Shown: positions 10,303 to 22,127 of the stretch, one piece after another
How positions within the stretch are numbered: position 1 is the stretch's first letter
Layout of the letters: each line of letters starts with the position of its first letter
NCBI GenBank assembly: GCA_026008535.1
Contig: BRKX01000006.1
Location: 8,640,501-8,704,500 of the forward strand
DNA from: Perilla frutescens
Taxonomy: Eukaryota > Streptophyta > Magnoliopsida > Lamiales > Lamiaceae
DNA: 64,000 nt
Direction of reading: 5' to 3'
Program-made: the position numbers and the translations under genes
The notes under the pieces: generated by a model
Seen by the model: the letters and a program-made list of their open reading frames with translations, nothing else
Databases searched by the model: none
What the model was told of the DNA's origin: nothing

Positions 10303-11013
10303 TTTCATCACATACGAGGTCTGGTTATTCACTCTGCTGTTGTTAATTTGTTAGAAGCTGCGTCAAAATAAAATAAGATTCCATAGGGTGTTCTAGATTG
10401 CTTGCCTGTAACAGGAATGATTTTTAGTCCTAGACATATATACCTATGTAGATATATATGAATTCTTCGTCAAATAAATGGGTGAATTCATATAATTATT
10501 TTCTAAAAAACCTTTTTATGGTATAATCTATTTTTAAAAAAATTCATTTCAGAATCACACTTACCAATAATAAAAAAAAAATTTATCATTTTTGCTATTA
10601 AAAGGACAATTTTAAACATCTTTATCCAAAATTAAAAAATATTTCATATTATTTGAAAATTATAGTATAATTGGTCAGACTACTATTTTTTTGCTACTGT
10701 CAGAATTTTTAAAGTTTTGTATTATTTTTTAAATATTTATTTCTTTAAATATGAAAAAAATATAATTAGAAAATTATGTTAATGTACTATTAGGCCTAAT
10801 TCAGTGTAGACGATTAGGTTTGATGGTTCCAAACCCAATATTGATAAGGGTCCGGTCTGTAATCTTTTAGATGGAAATTATAACCCAGAAGATAGAGTGA
10901 TTATTTATCCAACAATTGACCCAAGGTCCGAAATTACATAATTATCCTCTTTTTATAAATTTTTGGACATTTGTATCCTTGATTTGGAAGACAGTCTTGA
11001 CAAAGAGAAGCAC
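10303..11013. other. 3' flank of UGT copy 1 and intergenic DNA
   Basis: Possible poly(A) signals AAATAAAATAA lie about 65 bp after the stop (10367-10377). Beyond that the DNA is A/T-rich and no feature is recognised. Confidence 0.5.
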
Positions 11014-11418
11014 TTATGTGCACTAGGTGCACTATCAAGCGCATTGATCAGGTCAACGTGTTGACCGATTAACGTCGGAAAACACGCGTTAACTCGGGTT
11101 TAAATAAAAAAAAAGTTTCAAAATCAGTATCAACTGTAACACTAAAAAGTATCACTTAAAAGCCCAAAAGTATCACTTGTATTCTTAAAAAGTATCAGCC
11201 AAAATAAATAATTAAAAAACACCTTCAAAATCATTATCAACCGTAACACTAAAAAATATCACTCAAAATTCAAAAATTATCATCCATATCCTTAAAAAGT
11301 ATCACATATTTTGTCATTTCTCTTTTTTTGCGGGTTGACCGGGTCAGTGCGAGTTGACCTGCGTTTGACCTGATCAGACGCGTTGACCGTCTAACATAAG
11401 CTTAAATACATATAGTGC
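11014..11418. mobile_element. Interspersed MITE-like repeat, copy 1
   Basis: The ends are imperfect inverted repeats (left GATCAGGTCAACGTGTTGACC; right contains GACCTGATCAGACGCGTTGACC). The interior has repeated units built on AAAATCAGTATCAAC, AACACTAAAAA and GTATCAC. A second copy with the same interior lies at 54060-54330. Non-coding. Confidence 0.55.
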
Positions 11419-11631
11419 ATGCAAGTTTTTGCCCTTGACAAAAGCATTTTAATTATAATCAAACAATCCAAACATAAGATTAATAGTCCATGAACAATGC
11501 AATCATATCTTATCAAATCAATTTTACGTATCTTATCAGTTAAACCAAATAGGACTTTAGGGTTATATGAAATTATCCTTGAAAAAATATACCATGCACA
11601 TTTCATCTAATGTAGTTGATCCTACCTAGGG

Positions 11632-11722
11632 GTGTAAACTAGTCCAGTCCAGTCGAGTATCACTGAACTCGAGCTCAACTCGATTATTTGAAATTCAAGT
11701 CCGAAATCGAGATCAGCTCAGG
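11632..11722. mobile_element. One end of a hAT-type MITE
   Basis: TAGGGGTGTAAACTAGTCCAG is the common hAT-type terminus TAGGGRTGTRARC, which is also present at 54529. No matching right terminus was found, so the element is truncated, perhaps at the adjacent microsatellite. Confidence 0.4.
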
Positions 11723-11730
11723 CTCAATTC

Positions 11731-11778
<48 letters not shown>

Positions 11779-11818
11779 TATTAGTTACTATTACACACAC
11801 ACACACATATATGTGTGT
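11731..11818. repeat. (TA)n(TG)n ... (CA)n(TA)n microsatellite palindrome
   Basis: A TA tract and about 16 TG units are followed by a 17-bp spacer (TCTATTAGTTACTATTA), then CA and TA units. The TG and CA blocks are complementary and could fold into a long hairpin. Confidence 0.85.
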
Positions 11819-12726
11819 TTGCTACTATATAATAAGTTATTTCCCAATGTACTATCCATAGTAGTAACAGTTATGAATATATAATTTGTTAAAAAAATAG
11901 TATATGTATTAGATTAATTCTTGTCTGAAAAAATATATAAAATTTACAATATTTATTTAAATATTTTGTTAACAATCGCGTATATTTCTGTTAATATATA
12001 ATAAGTTATTTGCTCACGATTCTCATTTATAGTATAAACAATAATCTTTTTAAATGTATAGAAAAATAGTAGACTCTACCTTATTACTAATATACACAGT
12101 TAAAATTGTTAATATTGATAGATATTTGCTACTATGTAATAAGTTATTCCCGATATATTATTCACAGTAATAAAAGTTATGAATATGTAATTGTGTTAAA
12201 AAAAACTAGAATATGTATAAGATTAATTCGCATACGGGAAAAAATGTAAAACTTACAATATTTATTTAAATATTTTTGCTAATAATCATGTATATTTTTG
12301 TATATTTTTGCTAATCTACAATAAGTTGTTTGCTAAAGATTCTGATTGATAATATAAATAATAATATTTTGATAATGTGTCAAAACATTAGTAGATTCTA
12401 CCACTACCTTATTACTAATACACATAGTTAAAATTGCTAATATTAATAGATATATTTGCTACTATATAATAATTAAGTTATTTCACAATGTACTACTCAC
12501 GGCAATAAAAGTTATGAATATATAGTTGTATTAAAGAAAACTAGAATATGTATTAGATTAATTCGTGTCCGGGAAAAAAATGTAAAATTTACAATAGTTA
12601 TTTAAATATTTTGCTAATAATCACGTATATTTTTACTAATCTATAATAAGTTGTTTGCTAACAATTCTCATTTATAATATAAATAATAATCTTTTTATAA
12701 TGTATCAAAAAAATAGTAGACTATAT
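11818..12726. repeat. Tandem repeat, about 310-330 bp, almost three units
   Basis: Units start at 11818, 12125 and 12455, each with TTTGCTACTAT.TAATAA. They share the later blocks AGATTAATTCG, TTTAAATATTTT, CTAATAATCACG, AATAGTAGACT and TTATTACTAATA. Periods are 307 and 330 bp and the third unit is incomplete. The sequence is AT-rich and has no open frames. Confidence 0.85.
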
Positions 12727-13118
12727 TATAGTGTTTTAAATGTTGCAATACTCAGATGCTTATATGCTATGTTACAATAACTAACTTGTTCAAATAACAT
12801 ATTTGAATACGAGAATAATGGTCATTTTAAAATTGTATGCGTTGTTTACTGAAAAAAAAAGGTAATAAAAATTAATTAATTTTCAATAATTACCTAATCT
12901 TCCATATCATAGAAAAGTATGCGTTTGTTTTTTCTTCAAAGTAGAACATAACAATTTTATGTTTTTTATATACGTTTAGACTCAATATATATTGCATGGA
13001 GATAAATATGCCATAAAATGTGGAATTTAATATTCATATAAATTAATTTTACTTATGTACCCTCAACTTATATAACTTTTAATAAATTACATTTTTTACC
13101 CTCATCCATTTCAGATCA
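12727..13118. other. Intergenic AT-rich DNA
   Basis: No feature recognised. Confidence 0.5.
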
Positions 13119-13230
13119 ATCTTGACCATATAAATCAAATATATAAATGACTAGGATTGGTTCCTACTTTATAAATCTTGACCATATAAATCAAATATAT
13201 AAATGACTAGGATTGGTTCCTACTTTATAA
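13119..13230. repeat. 56-bp tandem duplication
   Basis: Bases 13119-13174 and 13175-13230 are identical (both begin ATCTTGACCATATAAATC and end CCTACTTTATAA). Non-coding. Confidence 0.95.
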
Positions 13231-13679
13231 ATGGAGAGGGAATTCACATTTTACCCCACATTTAAATTATTAGGGAATCTCTTCCTCAAAAAAAAATAAA
13301 ATTATTAGGAAATCGCAAGGTTTAGCATACATTCTAAAAAGATCCCTGAGATGAGCTCAGACTATTCCGACCTAAAAAATGTTATATGAGTATCTCACAT
13401 GATTTTTTAGTCATGTGAACTCCATGACTCTATCTTTCCAATTAACTAGGCTACTCCACTGGACTTATTTCATTAGACTAAGATAATTTTCTTAAATAAA
13501 TTTATTGATATTTAATTTAATTTTGAAGAGAATATTGTTTTATTTTCTTCTTCAAAGGGTCGATTTTGTGTTTGGTTTTGTCTAATTGTTGGTGTCATTT
13601 TTATGACAGTATAAAATGAGTGCACCATACAACTCCAGCCATTGAAATTGTGGATGGAACTTATTAATGAAAAAGTCTT
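13231..13679. other. Intergenic DNA
   Basis: No feature recognised. Confidence 0.5.
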
Positions 13680-14337
13680 CCGGCAGCCAATGTTTTTAAA
13701 GCTGGACCGGATATTGAATCGATCAATTTATTAGGTCACTGAGTTACTGATTCAACTAGTTAAACTATTTTGAAAAATCAGATGATCTGTTGTATGATAT
13801 TTATATATATTTATTATATATATATATACATATGAAAATATATAAAAATTAGACAAAGAAGTATCATAATAAATATATTAAATTAAATTTAAAAGTGGAT
13901 TTCATTTATCTCAATTCAAAGTAAATAAAGTGTTTACCAATGGTCATTCCATAAGTTAAGCAGTTAAAAATATTATTTATAAAAATAAATATTGAACATC
14001 AAATTCTTGATTCTGAGAAAATATATAATTAAATGTCAAATAATTATATATTGATTTTAATTTACAAACAATACTATACAATAACAATTAAAAATATTGC
14101 TAATCATTATTTCATAAGCAATTATTTTAGATTTTTGTTCTTCTCTCCAGTTATTTTAATTAAAAAATATATTATTAAATATTGATTTTAATTGTATGCT
14201 AAACATTGATTTTAATGAAAATGAACATTAATTATTTTCAATTTGTCTGTATACATATGTGTTATTATTATTATTATTCAATTAATAACATTAAAATATA
14301 TTTACCTAGTTTGTTGAGCACATAGCACAAAGATATG

Positions 14338-14591
14338 TGTCAATATCAAGTATAAACTGAAGAGCTAAGATATTTGAGAGAATATTGTTTTGTATTTCAT
14401 ATCTGAAACTGATTACAACCTTAAAAGAAATACAACATATTTATAGACTAACACTAGATCTAACTAACTATCTAACTAACTCCACAAATTATGGAGCTTC
14501 TGCTACTTGGAGTCGATGCTAACTTCTTTTGCTAACTGCCAAGTTCCATGCACACACGAGAAAGCTTCCATGCTATATAAATATCTCAACA
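14338..14591 (-). repeat. Copia 3' LTR
   Basis: 254 bp, nearly the same as 18485-18749. On the minus strand it starts TGTTGAGATATTTATA and ends TTGACA. Confidence 0.93.
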
Positions 14592-14601
14592 CTCCCCCAT
14601 A
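14592..14601 (-). promoter_or_regulatory. Copia polypurine tract
   Basis: On the minus strand the sequence is TATGGGGGAG immediately before the 3' LTR, the standard plus-strand primer site of copia elements. Confidence 0.8.
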
Positions 14602-14611
14602 GAAACATAAG

Positions 14612-17600
14612 TGTTATTGTTTGAGTTTTAGCCGATCGCGCAGACATTTAAACCTTGTTTCAGACAAGGGTTTTGTGAACAAGTCTGTTACTTGGTCTGC
14701 AGAAGGAACATGACCAACCTCTATTATTTTGTCATGAACTTTATCTCTTACAAAATGAACATCTACTTCAATATGTTTTGTTCAGGCATGGAACACATGA
14801 TTGGATGCAAGAGAAAGAACGTTGCAGTTGTCACACCAAATCTTAGCTGGATTGTCAACTAAGAATCCCAACTCTTTGCACAATGCTTGTAACCAGACTA
14901 CATTAGTTGTGACATTGGTAAGTGATCTGTATTCAGACTCAGGACTGCTTCTAGAGACCACTTCCTATTTCTTAGAATTCCATGTGAGAAGATTGTTTCC
15001 TAAAAACACACAATGCCCCTTAGTTGAACGTTTGTCATCTATGCAACTTGCCCAATCCGCATCTGAGAAGGCTTCAAAACACACAGATGAAGTAGGACTG
15101 AAACAAAGAGAGAAATGTTTAGTCCCTTTCAAGTACCTGAGGAGATGCTTACAAGCTGCCTAGTGAGTATCCAATGGTTGTTGCAAGAATTGGCTGAGTT
15201 TGTTTACTGAAAATGTAATATCTAGTCTTGTCAAGGTCAGATATTGAAGAGCTCCCACAGTGCTTCTGTAAAGAGTGGGATGATCAAAAGGAGAACCATT
15301 TTTTTAGACAGCTTAACAACAGGAATCGTGGAAATGGAACAAGGTTTACAACCAGTCAGATTGGTTCTGTCAAGAATTTCATCAATATATTTGCTTTGAG
15401 AGAGTTCAAAAATACCAAGGTGATAGGTAACCTCTATACCCAGAAAATAGTTGACAACTCCAAGATCTTTCAAAGCAAATTTGCCATTCAGCTCTTGTAT
15501 AACAAATTGTATCTCATCAGAATTATCCCCAGTTACCAAAATATCATCAACATATACAAGCATAAGAACTACACTATGAGCAAAAAGTCTGAAGAACAAG
15601 AAGAAGTCTGATTGAGATCTTATAAACCCTACCGTGCTTAGGTAAGACTTCAAGGTATTGTACCAAGCCCAAGGGGCTTGTTTGAGACCATATACCACTT
15701 TAGTCAATTTGCAGGTATGCTGTGAAAATTGCTTGTCTTCAAAACCTTTAGGTTGGGTCATATAGATGGTCTCCTCAAGCTCTCCATTAAGGAAATCGTT
15801 ATTGATGTCAATCTGTCTCATAGTCCACCCCTTCATGGCAGCCATAGCAAACACCAATCTAATGATAGACAACTTAACAAATGGGCTGAAATTTTCAAGG
15901 AAATCAATACCAGCAAACTGCTCAAAACCTCTAGCAACCAATCTAGAAGAAGACTCAGATGGTGTTATAGACTGAGGAAAGAGATGAATAGGAAGGGGAG
16001 CAGAAGAAATAAATGAAGATGATAGCTGTGTAGATGAAAGGAAAAAACGAAGTATATGGAATATCATTTTCATTAAAGGCTACAGAATCATAAATGTATA
16101 GCCTACCTGAGGAGCTGAGACACTTGTAACCCTTATGAGAATAACTATATTCTAGAAAGACACACTTGGATGATCTGAACTGCAGTTTATGAGTATTGTA
16201 GGGAGTGGGGAATGGAAAATAGGTACAACTAAAAGTATGCAAAAAAGGAATAATCTGGAGAGACCTGATATAATATATAGCTAAAAAGGAGAGATACCTT
16301 TTATAATGGAAGAGGGAAGGCGGTTGATAAGGTAAACATCAGCAGCAGAGGCATCCCACCAGAATTTGAGAGGAAGATAAGCCTGAGCAAGAAGTGTAAG
16401 ACCTGTTTGAAAGATGTGTTGATGTTTTCTTTGTACCTTACCATTTTGAGCATGTATGCGAGGACAAGAATGTTGAAAATGAATGCCTAAATTGGCAAGA
16501 TATGAATCTAAAGATCTGAACTCACCACCCTAATCAGTTTGAAGACTTTTGATAGTAGTGGAGAATTGGACTTAGACCATGGTGATAAACCTCTTGACAG
16601 TATCAGCTGCTTCAGACTTGGTAGTAAGAGGAAAGATCTAAGTAAACCTGCTGTAATCATCAATAAAGTGAATGTAAAATTTATATCCTACAGAGGTAGG
16701 AGTGGCAATAGCCAGTAGGAACCCAGAGATCAGAGTGGATTAGTTGAAAAGAAGCTGTGGTTTTGAGTGGTTGAGAGACATGAGGAGATTGATGAATTTT
16801 GCCTAATTTGCAAGCTTCACAGAAAAGAAGAGAAGAGTCTGTGTATTTGATATGAAGAGTATTACAAATTTATTTCAAAACAGAAGAGTTTGGATGACCT
16901 AACTTTATATGCCATTCATTAATATCATTAGTATAAGAAACCAAACACATAAGTGTACTATCAGACTTATTATTGATGAATACAGTAGATGGTTCTATAG
17001 AGAATGTAGATGTCTGATAAGCTTGATTAGCTGCACTGCTGGACTGATTCCTAAGTGTTGGCATGGCAGATAGATCCAGATGGTACAGACCCTTGACTAG
17101 AGCACCCTTCATCAGCACTTGGTGAGTGTTGAGATCCTATACACAACAGAAGGTAGGATGTAACTCAACAAACACATTATTGTCAAGAGTGAACTTAGAA
17201 ATGTTGATAAGATTCATTGTAATGCCAGACACATGTAAGGCATTATTCAAAAGAAGAAGCTTGGTGCAAGTAGAATGAGTGATGCTTGAATCATCAATAT
17301 GAGCTATAGAAAGAATATTACCATTCCTTACTTGAAGAAGGTCCGAGCCAGAATAGGGAAAACTCAGCTGAAGATTGGACAAATCATTTGTGATATGGGC
17401 AGTGGCACCACAGTCAGCATACCACTGAGAATCAAGCTGTTGAGCATAGAATGCTTCCTCTTGAGCTAAATCATAGGAATAATCAGCATAGTAATCATGT
17501 AGAGTAGAAATTCCAGTAAAGTGAACATCAAATCTTTTAAAACACTTTAAAGCAACTTGATCGTTCTTCCCACACAATTGGAAAATGACTTTAGTATCCT

Positions 17601-18484
17601 TGGAGAAGCCATGACCCCCTATTCCCCTAAAAGGACTACCTCTACCAAGAGTAGAATCAAAAGAACCACGGCCACGACCATAAGCAAAATCAGTTGGACC
17701 ACGACCACCATGAAATTGAGCAATGTGAGCACTAGGAATGAAGGCAGACATCTGACTCTGCAAGCAAGCTTCATGAGCTTGGAGCGCATACTGGACTTCT
17801 GGTAACGTGAGAGAATCAACTCAATTTGTGAGATTGACCATCACTACATCAAACTCAGCACCAAAACCACCCAAAATGTGAATGATCAGATCTTCATCAT
17901 CTACAGATTTGCCTACCGCGGCCAAACTATTAGCGTAGCTGCGCATTTTAAGAAAATACTCATCTATGTTGAGATCTCCTTTCTTTGCGGTTTGCAGCTG
18001 CTGTTTCAGCTGCATAATTCTCGCTTTTGATTGCGATTGAAACAAGGACTGAAGCGTGCGCCAGAGATCATGTGAAGTTACACAGCGAGTAATGTGACCG
18101 ATCATCACTTCAGATAGATATCCTATCAACCAACTGAGTAGGAGTTGGTCTCGGCGAAGCCAAATTGGAAAATCTGGATTTGGAAGACTCTTACGAAAGG
18201 AAGATGATAGAAATTGGGAGAAGGAATGTAGTATTCAAAGATGAGATCTTCAAAACCATGGGCACGAATCAAGGCTAGCACTTGAACCTCCAAAAAGCAT
18301 AATTGGTCCGATCAAGTTTGAAATTGGTGACTGGAAGAAAAAAATGGTGAAGAATTAGAAGCGGAAGCCATGGAAAATATGGATCGAACAATGAAAAACA
18401 CCAAATGATGATTGAAAAAACAAGAAAAAAACGTGATACAAACGCGATCAGATCAAGAGCAGAACCTTGACCTCGATGATACCA
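14612..18484 (-). pseudogene. Copia gag-pol polyprotein, degenerate
   Basis: The minus strand encodes, in order, a gag segment (about 18490-17821, including LKQQLQTAKKGDLNIDEYF), a damaged zinc knuckle (CGKNDQVALKC, lacking the usual first Cys and His), and an aspartic protease whose core reads WYADCGATAHIT where D-S-G is usual. Next come the integrase HHCC region (WHIKLGHPNS, near 16900) and the integrase core (FIDDYSRF, near 16670). The reverse transcriptase contains YGLKQAPWAWY and the catalytic YVDD (about 15560). RNase H (SDADWASC, near 15050) continues to about 14635. Several frames and stops are needed to read it through, so no functional polyprotein can be made. Confidence 0.88.
18471..18484 (-). 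promoter_or_regulatory. Copia primer binding site
   Basis: On the minus strand TGGTATCATCGAGG directly follows the 5' LTR. The first eight bases match the 3' end complement of initiator methionine tRNA (usually TGGTATCAGAGC), the normal copia primer. Confidence 0.8.
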
Positions 18485-18749
18485 TGTCAATATTAAGTAT
18501 AAACTGAAGAGCTAAGATATTTTGAGAGAATAGGATTTTGTATTTCATATCTGAAACTGATTACAATCTAAAAGGAAATACAACATATTTATAGACTAAC
18601 ACTAGATCTAATTAGATCATTCTAACTATCTAACTAACTCCACAAATGATAGAGCTTCTGCCACGTGGAGTCAATGTTAACTGCTTCTGCTAACTGCCAA
18701 GTTCCATGCACACGTGAGAAAGCTTCCATACAATATAAATATCTCAACA
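18485..18749 (-). repeat. Copia 5' LTR
   Basis: 265 bp, the partner of 14338-14591. It differs mainly by scattered substitutions and a roughly 10-bp insertion in the AACTAACTATCTAACTAAC region. Confidence 0.93.
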
Positions 18750-18994
18750 ATATGTAATTTTTGAAGGTCCAATGTTCGAATCCTGCAAGCTCATTTTGAG
18801 GGATTAAATTTGGACCGATTAATCAATTTTAACCGGTTCATTAATCAAGTTTGACCAAATTTTAGTCGGGCGGTTCAGATCGGATCATCCACGACCCATT
18901 ATAAGAGTATAGTCGGACCCAATACATGGCCGGTTCGCGGTTAAATCGATCAAATCTGTCGGTCTGGTCCGGCTTCATAAACATTGTCGGCAGC

Positions 18995-20058
18995 TAGCAA
19001 AGCAATGAGTATGTAGAAAATGATACTTACTAATTGGCAAGATGAGTTTAGGTGGAACAAACTTTAATTTATTTTTAGTTTAGTTTAATTTTATAATTAT
19101 TAATTAGGGCTCATATATTTTTTTAGGTAAAATTTATTTTATATATTTTTAGTTGATAATTGATTATTATGATTGATTATTTCATAATTTGGATATATAA
19201 TTTTTTAAAATTTTAATTTTTAGCCATAAATCTTAATTACGATTGATTATGTTGTAATAATATTTATTTTTATAATAAACATTATTGTAATAATAAATTT
19301 GATAGCATGACAAAAAATGAGATATAAAAATTGGACTAAAGATCTCATCTAGTTTAGCTAATTTTTTGGCCACAAGATAATAAATAATATCGCTTTTTAG
19401 TGATTTTGGTCAAAAGCTCAAATTACTTATTCGGGGAATAAATGCATAAAATAATAGAAAAAAATTATATGTGAATATTTGTATGTATGTATATACATAA
19501 ATGATACCAAACTATATAATTTATAATGGCTGTGATGAGAACTTGCACAAGCACCTTTGGAGGAGTGACAAAGTAGTGGTCTGGTGGATCAGTCAATTTA
19601 GTGATGGCGGGGGGCGCATCATTTATTAACTATTCGATCAAAACTGAAACAAAAGTAAAACTTCAAGACGTTTAACATAAACAACCTCTTTTTGTGTCAA
19701 ATGACTTAAAAAAAAAAAAGAAAGACTTTCAAATGAATCCCGCGAGGAGATAATATTGTACGGATGAATTTTCTATTTCAATTTAGTGTTTCATCTTATA
19801 CTTCAATCATTTGATGTATGACTTGTATTTTTTTAGGGATTATTGTTTAATTTTTTAAATATACATTTCATAAATCTCAATGGTTAAAATACAAAATAAA
19901 ATAACAAACAGTAATAGAGGATCCCATTTGAATATTGTAAAAGTCTTGGAAGTAGTTACAAAACTAGAGTCCAATAAAATTGGCTAATTAATAAACCTAA
20001 ACTTTTGTTCAAATTGACCACATAAATTTTTTGTTCCTTAATTTCCCCAAGAAATGTC
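18995..20058. other. Upstream region of UGT copy 2
   Basis: AT-rich DNA with no gene. No specific regulatory element other than the TATA box that follows is asserted. Confidence 0.5.
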
Positions 20059-20066
20059 TATATAAA
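20059..20066 (+). promoter_or_regulatory. TATA box of UGT copy 2
   Basis: TATATAAA lies 96 bp upstream of the ATG, the same arrangement as in copies 1 and 3. Confidence 0.65.
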
Positions 20067-20161
20067 CTACAACCTCAAGACAGCAATTACAATCAATTAA
20101 ACGCACAAACTTGTGTTCTTGAAATTAATTAATCTGGTTGGGGAAAAATAAAATAAGAAAG

Positions 20162-21583
20162 ATGTTGAGCAACGTTAATGTTCTTATAGTGACATTTCCA
20201 GGGCAAGCTCACATCAACCCAGCTCTCCAGCTAGCCAAAAACCTCGCGAAACGCGGCGTTTCGGTCACATTCTTAACAAGCCTATACGCCCTACGCCGAC
20301 GACGCATCTCATCATCATCATCTTCTTCTTCTTCTTCCTCATTCTGTAACCTAATTGACTTCGTCTCCTTCTCAGACGGCTACGACGACGGCTGGTCGGT
20401 CACTCCACAGTTCGTCTCCGCCCTCAGAGATCACGGCAGCAAGGCCGTGGAAGACGCCGTCGCTGCCAAACGCCGTGAGGGGCGGCCCTTCACGCGCCTC
20501 ATCTACACTCTCTCTGTCCCCTGGGCTGGCGCTGCAGCCCACCGTCTTGACCTTCCCGCCACGCTTCTCTGGATTCAACCGGCGATTCTATTCGGCGTTT
20601 ATTTCCACTATTTCAACAACAATTTCGACGCTATTGCTGCAGATAACGAAGTAATCGACCTGCCGGGGCTGCCCGTGCTGGAGCGTCGTGATTTGCCGTC
20701 TTTCTTGCTGCCGTCAACCCCTAGCAAGTTCGTTCTAGCAACTTTTAAAGAGAATTTCGAGAATCTTGATCGCGACAATCATCCGACAGTGCTCGTGAAT
20801 TCGTTCGACGCGTTGGAAGCCGAGGCTTTGAGAGTTATGAGCAACTACTGCAGATTAATGGCAGTTGGGCCGTTGATTCCGTCCGCATATTTGGACGGTG
20901 GTGATGACCATGACCACGATCCTAATTCCGATGTATGTTTCGGAGGCGATCTGATTCCGGCGTGGGAGGATTATGAACAATATTTGGATTCTAAAGAGGA
21001 AAAATCACTAGTTTACGTAGCTTTCGGCAGCTATACAGAGCTATCGAAACCACAAATGGAGGAGATAGCGAAGGGGCTGATTACAAGTGGGAAACCCTTC
21101 CTGTGGGTGATCAGAGGCTCCGAAAACAAAGAAAAACTCGACCAACTTTTTAGCTGCAGGGAAGGGTTGGAGAAGCAAGGCAAGATTGTGGGGTGGTGTA
21201 ATCAGTTGGCGGTTCTTGCCCACCCTTGTGTGGGATGTTTTGTGACGCACTGTGGATGGAACTCGACTCTCGAAAGCATTGCTTCGGGAGTGCCGATGGT
21301 GTTGTTTCCGCAATGGACTGATCAAGCTACCAATGCCAAGCTAATACAAGACTTTTGGAGAACGGGAGTGAGAGTTATGATACCAGAGAAGGGAGGGCCG
21401 GTGGAGGGTCATGAGATGAAGAGGTGCATAGAAATTGTGATGGCCGGCGGAGAAAGAGGTGAACAAATTAGAAGAGAAGCCAAATGGAGGGATTTGGGTA
21501 AGGGAGCAATGAAGGAAGATGGTGGCCCATCTCATGCTAATCTCCACATTTTCATTAAACTTATTGCTGATCATGAGCATTAA
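20162..21583 (+). CDS. UGT75L-like UDP-glucosyltransferase (intact)
   Basis: Single-exon 473-residue family-1 glycosyltransferase, expected in the cytosol and transferring glucose from UDP-glucose to a small phenolic or carboxylic acceptor. The ATG at 20162 is chosen because an upstream extension would need a TTG start and the alignment with copies 1 and 3 begins at VLIVTFPGQAHINP. His17 of that motif is the catalytic base position. The usual partner Asp (as in VYD) is replaced by Thr in LIYTLSVPW, as seen also in copy 1 (LIYT-type) and as Ser in copy 3, so this looks like a UGT75 trait. The PSPG box covers residues 345-388 (WCNQ...HCGWNS...WTDQ) and ends in Gln, favouring UDP-glucose. A run of 12 Ser (about residues 46-57), encoded by TCATCA/TCTTCT repeats, is unusual. 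UGT75L enzymes include crocetin and flavonoid glucosyltransferases, so the acceptor cannot be fixed from sequence. Confidence 0.92.
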   Translation: MLSNVNVLIVTFPGQAHINPALQLAKNLAKRGVSVTFLTSLYALRRRRISSSSSSSSSSSFCNLIDFVSFSDGYDDGWSVTPQFVSALRDHGSKAVEDAVAAKRREGRPFTRLIYTLSVPWAGAAAHRLDLPATLLWIQPAILFGVYFHYFNNNFDAIAADNEVIDLPGLPVLERRDLPSFLLPSTPSKFVLATFKENFENLDRDNHPTVLVNSFDALEAEALRVMSNYCRLMAVGPLIPSAYLDGGDDHDHDPNSDVCFGGDLIPAWEDYEQYLDSKEEKSLVYVAFGSYTELSKPQMEEIAKGLITSGKPFLWVIRGSENKEKLDQLFSCREGLEKQGKIVGWCNQLAVLAHPCVGCFVTHCGWNSTLESIASGVPMVLFPQWTDQATNAKLIQDFWRTGVRVMIPEKGGPVEGHEMKRCIEIVMAGGERGEQIRREAKWRDLGKGAMKEDGGPSHANLHIFIKLIADHEH

Positions 21584-21782
21584 TATTAGATGGATTCGGA
21601 AGAGGTGGAAAAAATACTTATTATAACATTGTATATCCCCTAATGAAATAATAAATTAAAAAAGAGAAAGTGCATGTGAAGAAATAGTCACTCCAGCCTC
21701 CTGCCTTCCCATTAGCTACACATTCCTCTCTGTTACATCATTGTCTTCTTCGCACTCAAACTCTCAAATTTCTCTACTATAA

Positions 21783-22127
21783 GGTGATGTTTGATATAAT
21801 GGTACGGATATACCCACATTAATAAAATTTGGATTGCTTTGAAAGATAATTGCATATTAGCTATTTTAATTATATGTTTGGTTATTAAGATAAATATACT
21901 AGATTACTTTACACATCTGTTTGGTACATTGTTTTATTTGGTAGATTGAGGGGGGGTCGGATATCTTGTCTAGAAAATGTAACCGAGGGGGACCGTCGGA
22001 TACATTGTCCAACTGAATCAGTCACGTTAGGACCGAACCTTGTGTAAACAAGCAATGACTACCAAACACACGGTTCTTGCTGGATACCTTTACTAATATG
22101 TCTTTATCCAGGCTACCAAACATTGCC
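21783..22127. mobile_element. MITE, GGCAATGTTTGGTA-type termini
   Basis: The left end GGTGATGTTTGATATAATGG and the reverse complement of the right end (GGCAATGTTTGGTAGCCTGG) are imperfect inverted repeats. The interior has TGTTTGGT and ACCAAACA motifs and no coding capacity. It begins 200 bp after the stop of UGT copy 2. Confidence 0.5.

Larger units (their letters stand above)
14338..18749 (-). mobile_element. Ty1/copia LTR retrotransposon, structurally complete
   Basis: The element is 4412 bp, bounded by two LTRs that begin TG and end CA on the coding strand, and flanked by the perfect 5-bp duplication ATATG (14333-14337 and 18750-18754). It is transcribed on the minus strand. The primer binding site next to the right LTR and the purine tract next to the left LTR are both present. 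The LTRs differ by roughly 15-20 substitutions plus a few indels (counted by eye), so the insertion is not recent. It lies inside a hAT-like element. Confidence 0.93.
13688..18986. mobile_element. Non-autonomous hAT-like element, split by copia insertion
   Basis: The left end CAATGTTTTTAAAGCTGGACC and the reverse complement of the right end, CAATGTTTATGAAGCCGGACC, are terminal inverted repeats. Directly outside lie CCGGCAGC (13680-13687) and TCGGCAGC (18987-18994), an 8-bp target duplication with one mismatch, as expected for hAT. Subterminal ACCGGTT / GGTTCA motifs are dense on both sides. Without the nested copia element it would be about 880 bp and non-coding. Confidence 0.7.

Noticed and set aside
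9544..10332. Long antisense open frame of 262 codons opposite UGT copy 1
   Set aside because: It is a shadow of the GC-rich coding strand; similar shadows occur opposite copies 2 and 3, and it resembles no family.
11731..12726. CRISPR-like repeat array
   Set aside because: This is plant DNA; the repeats are long, AT-rich and directly adjacent without regular spacers.
20138..20161. Eight-residue N-terminal extension of UGT copy 2
   Set aside because: It would need a TTG start; the ATG at 20162 fits the family alignment.
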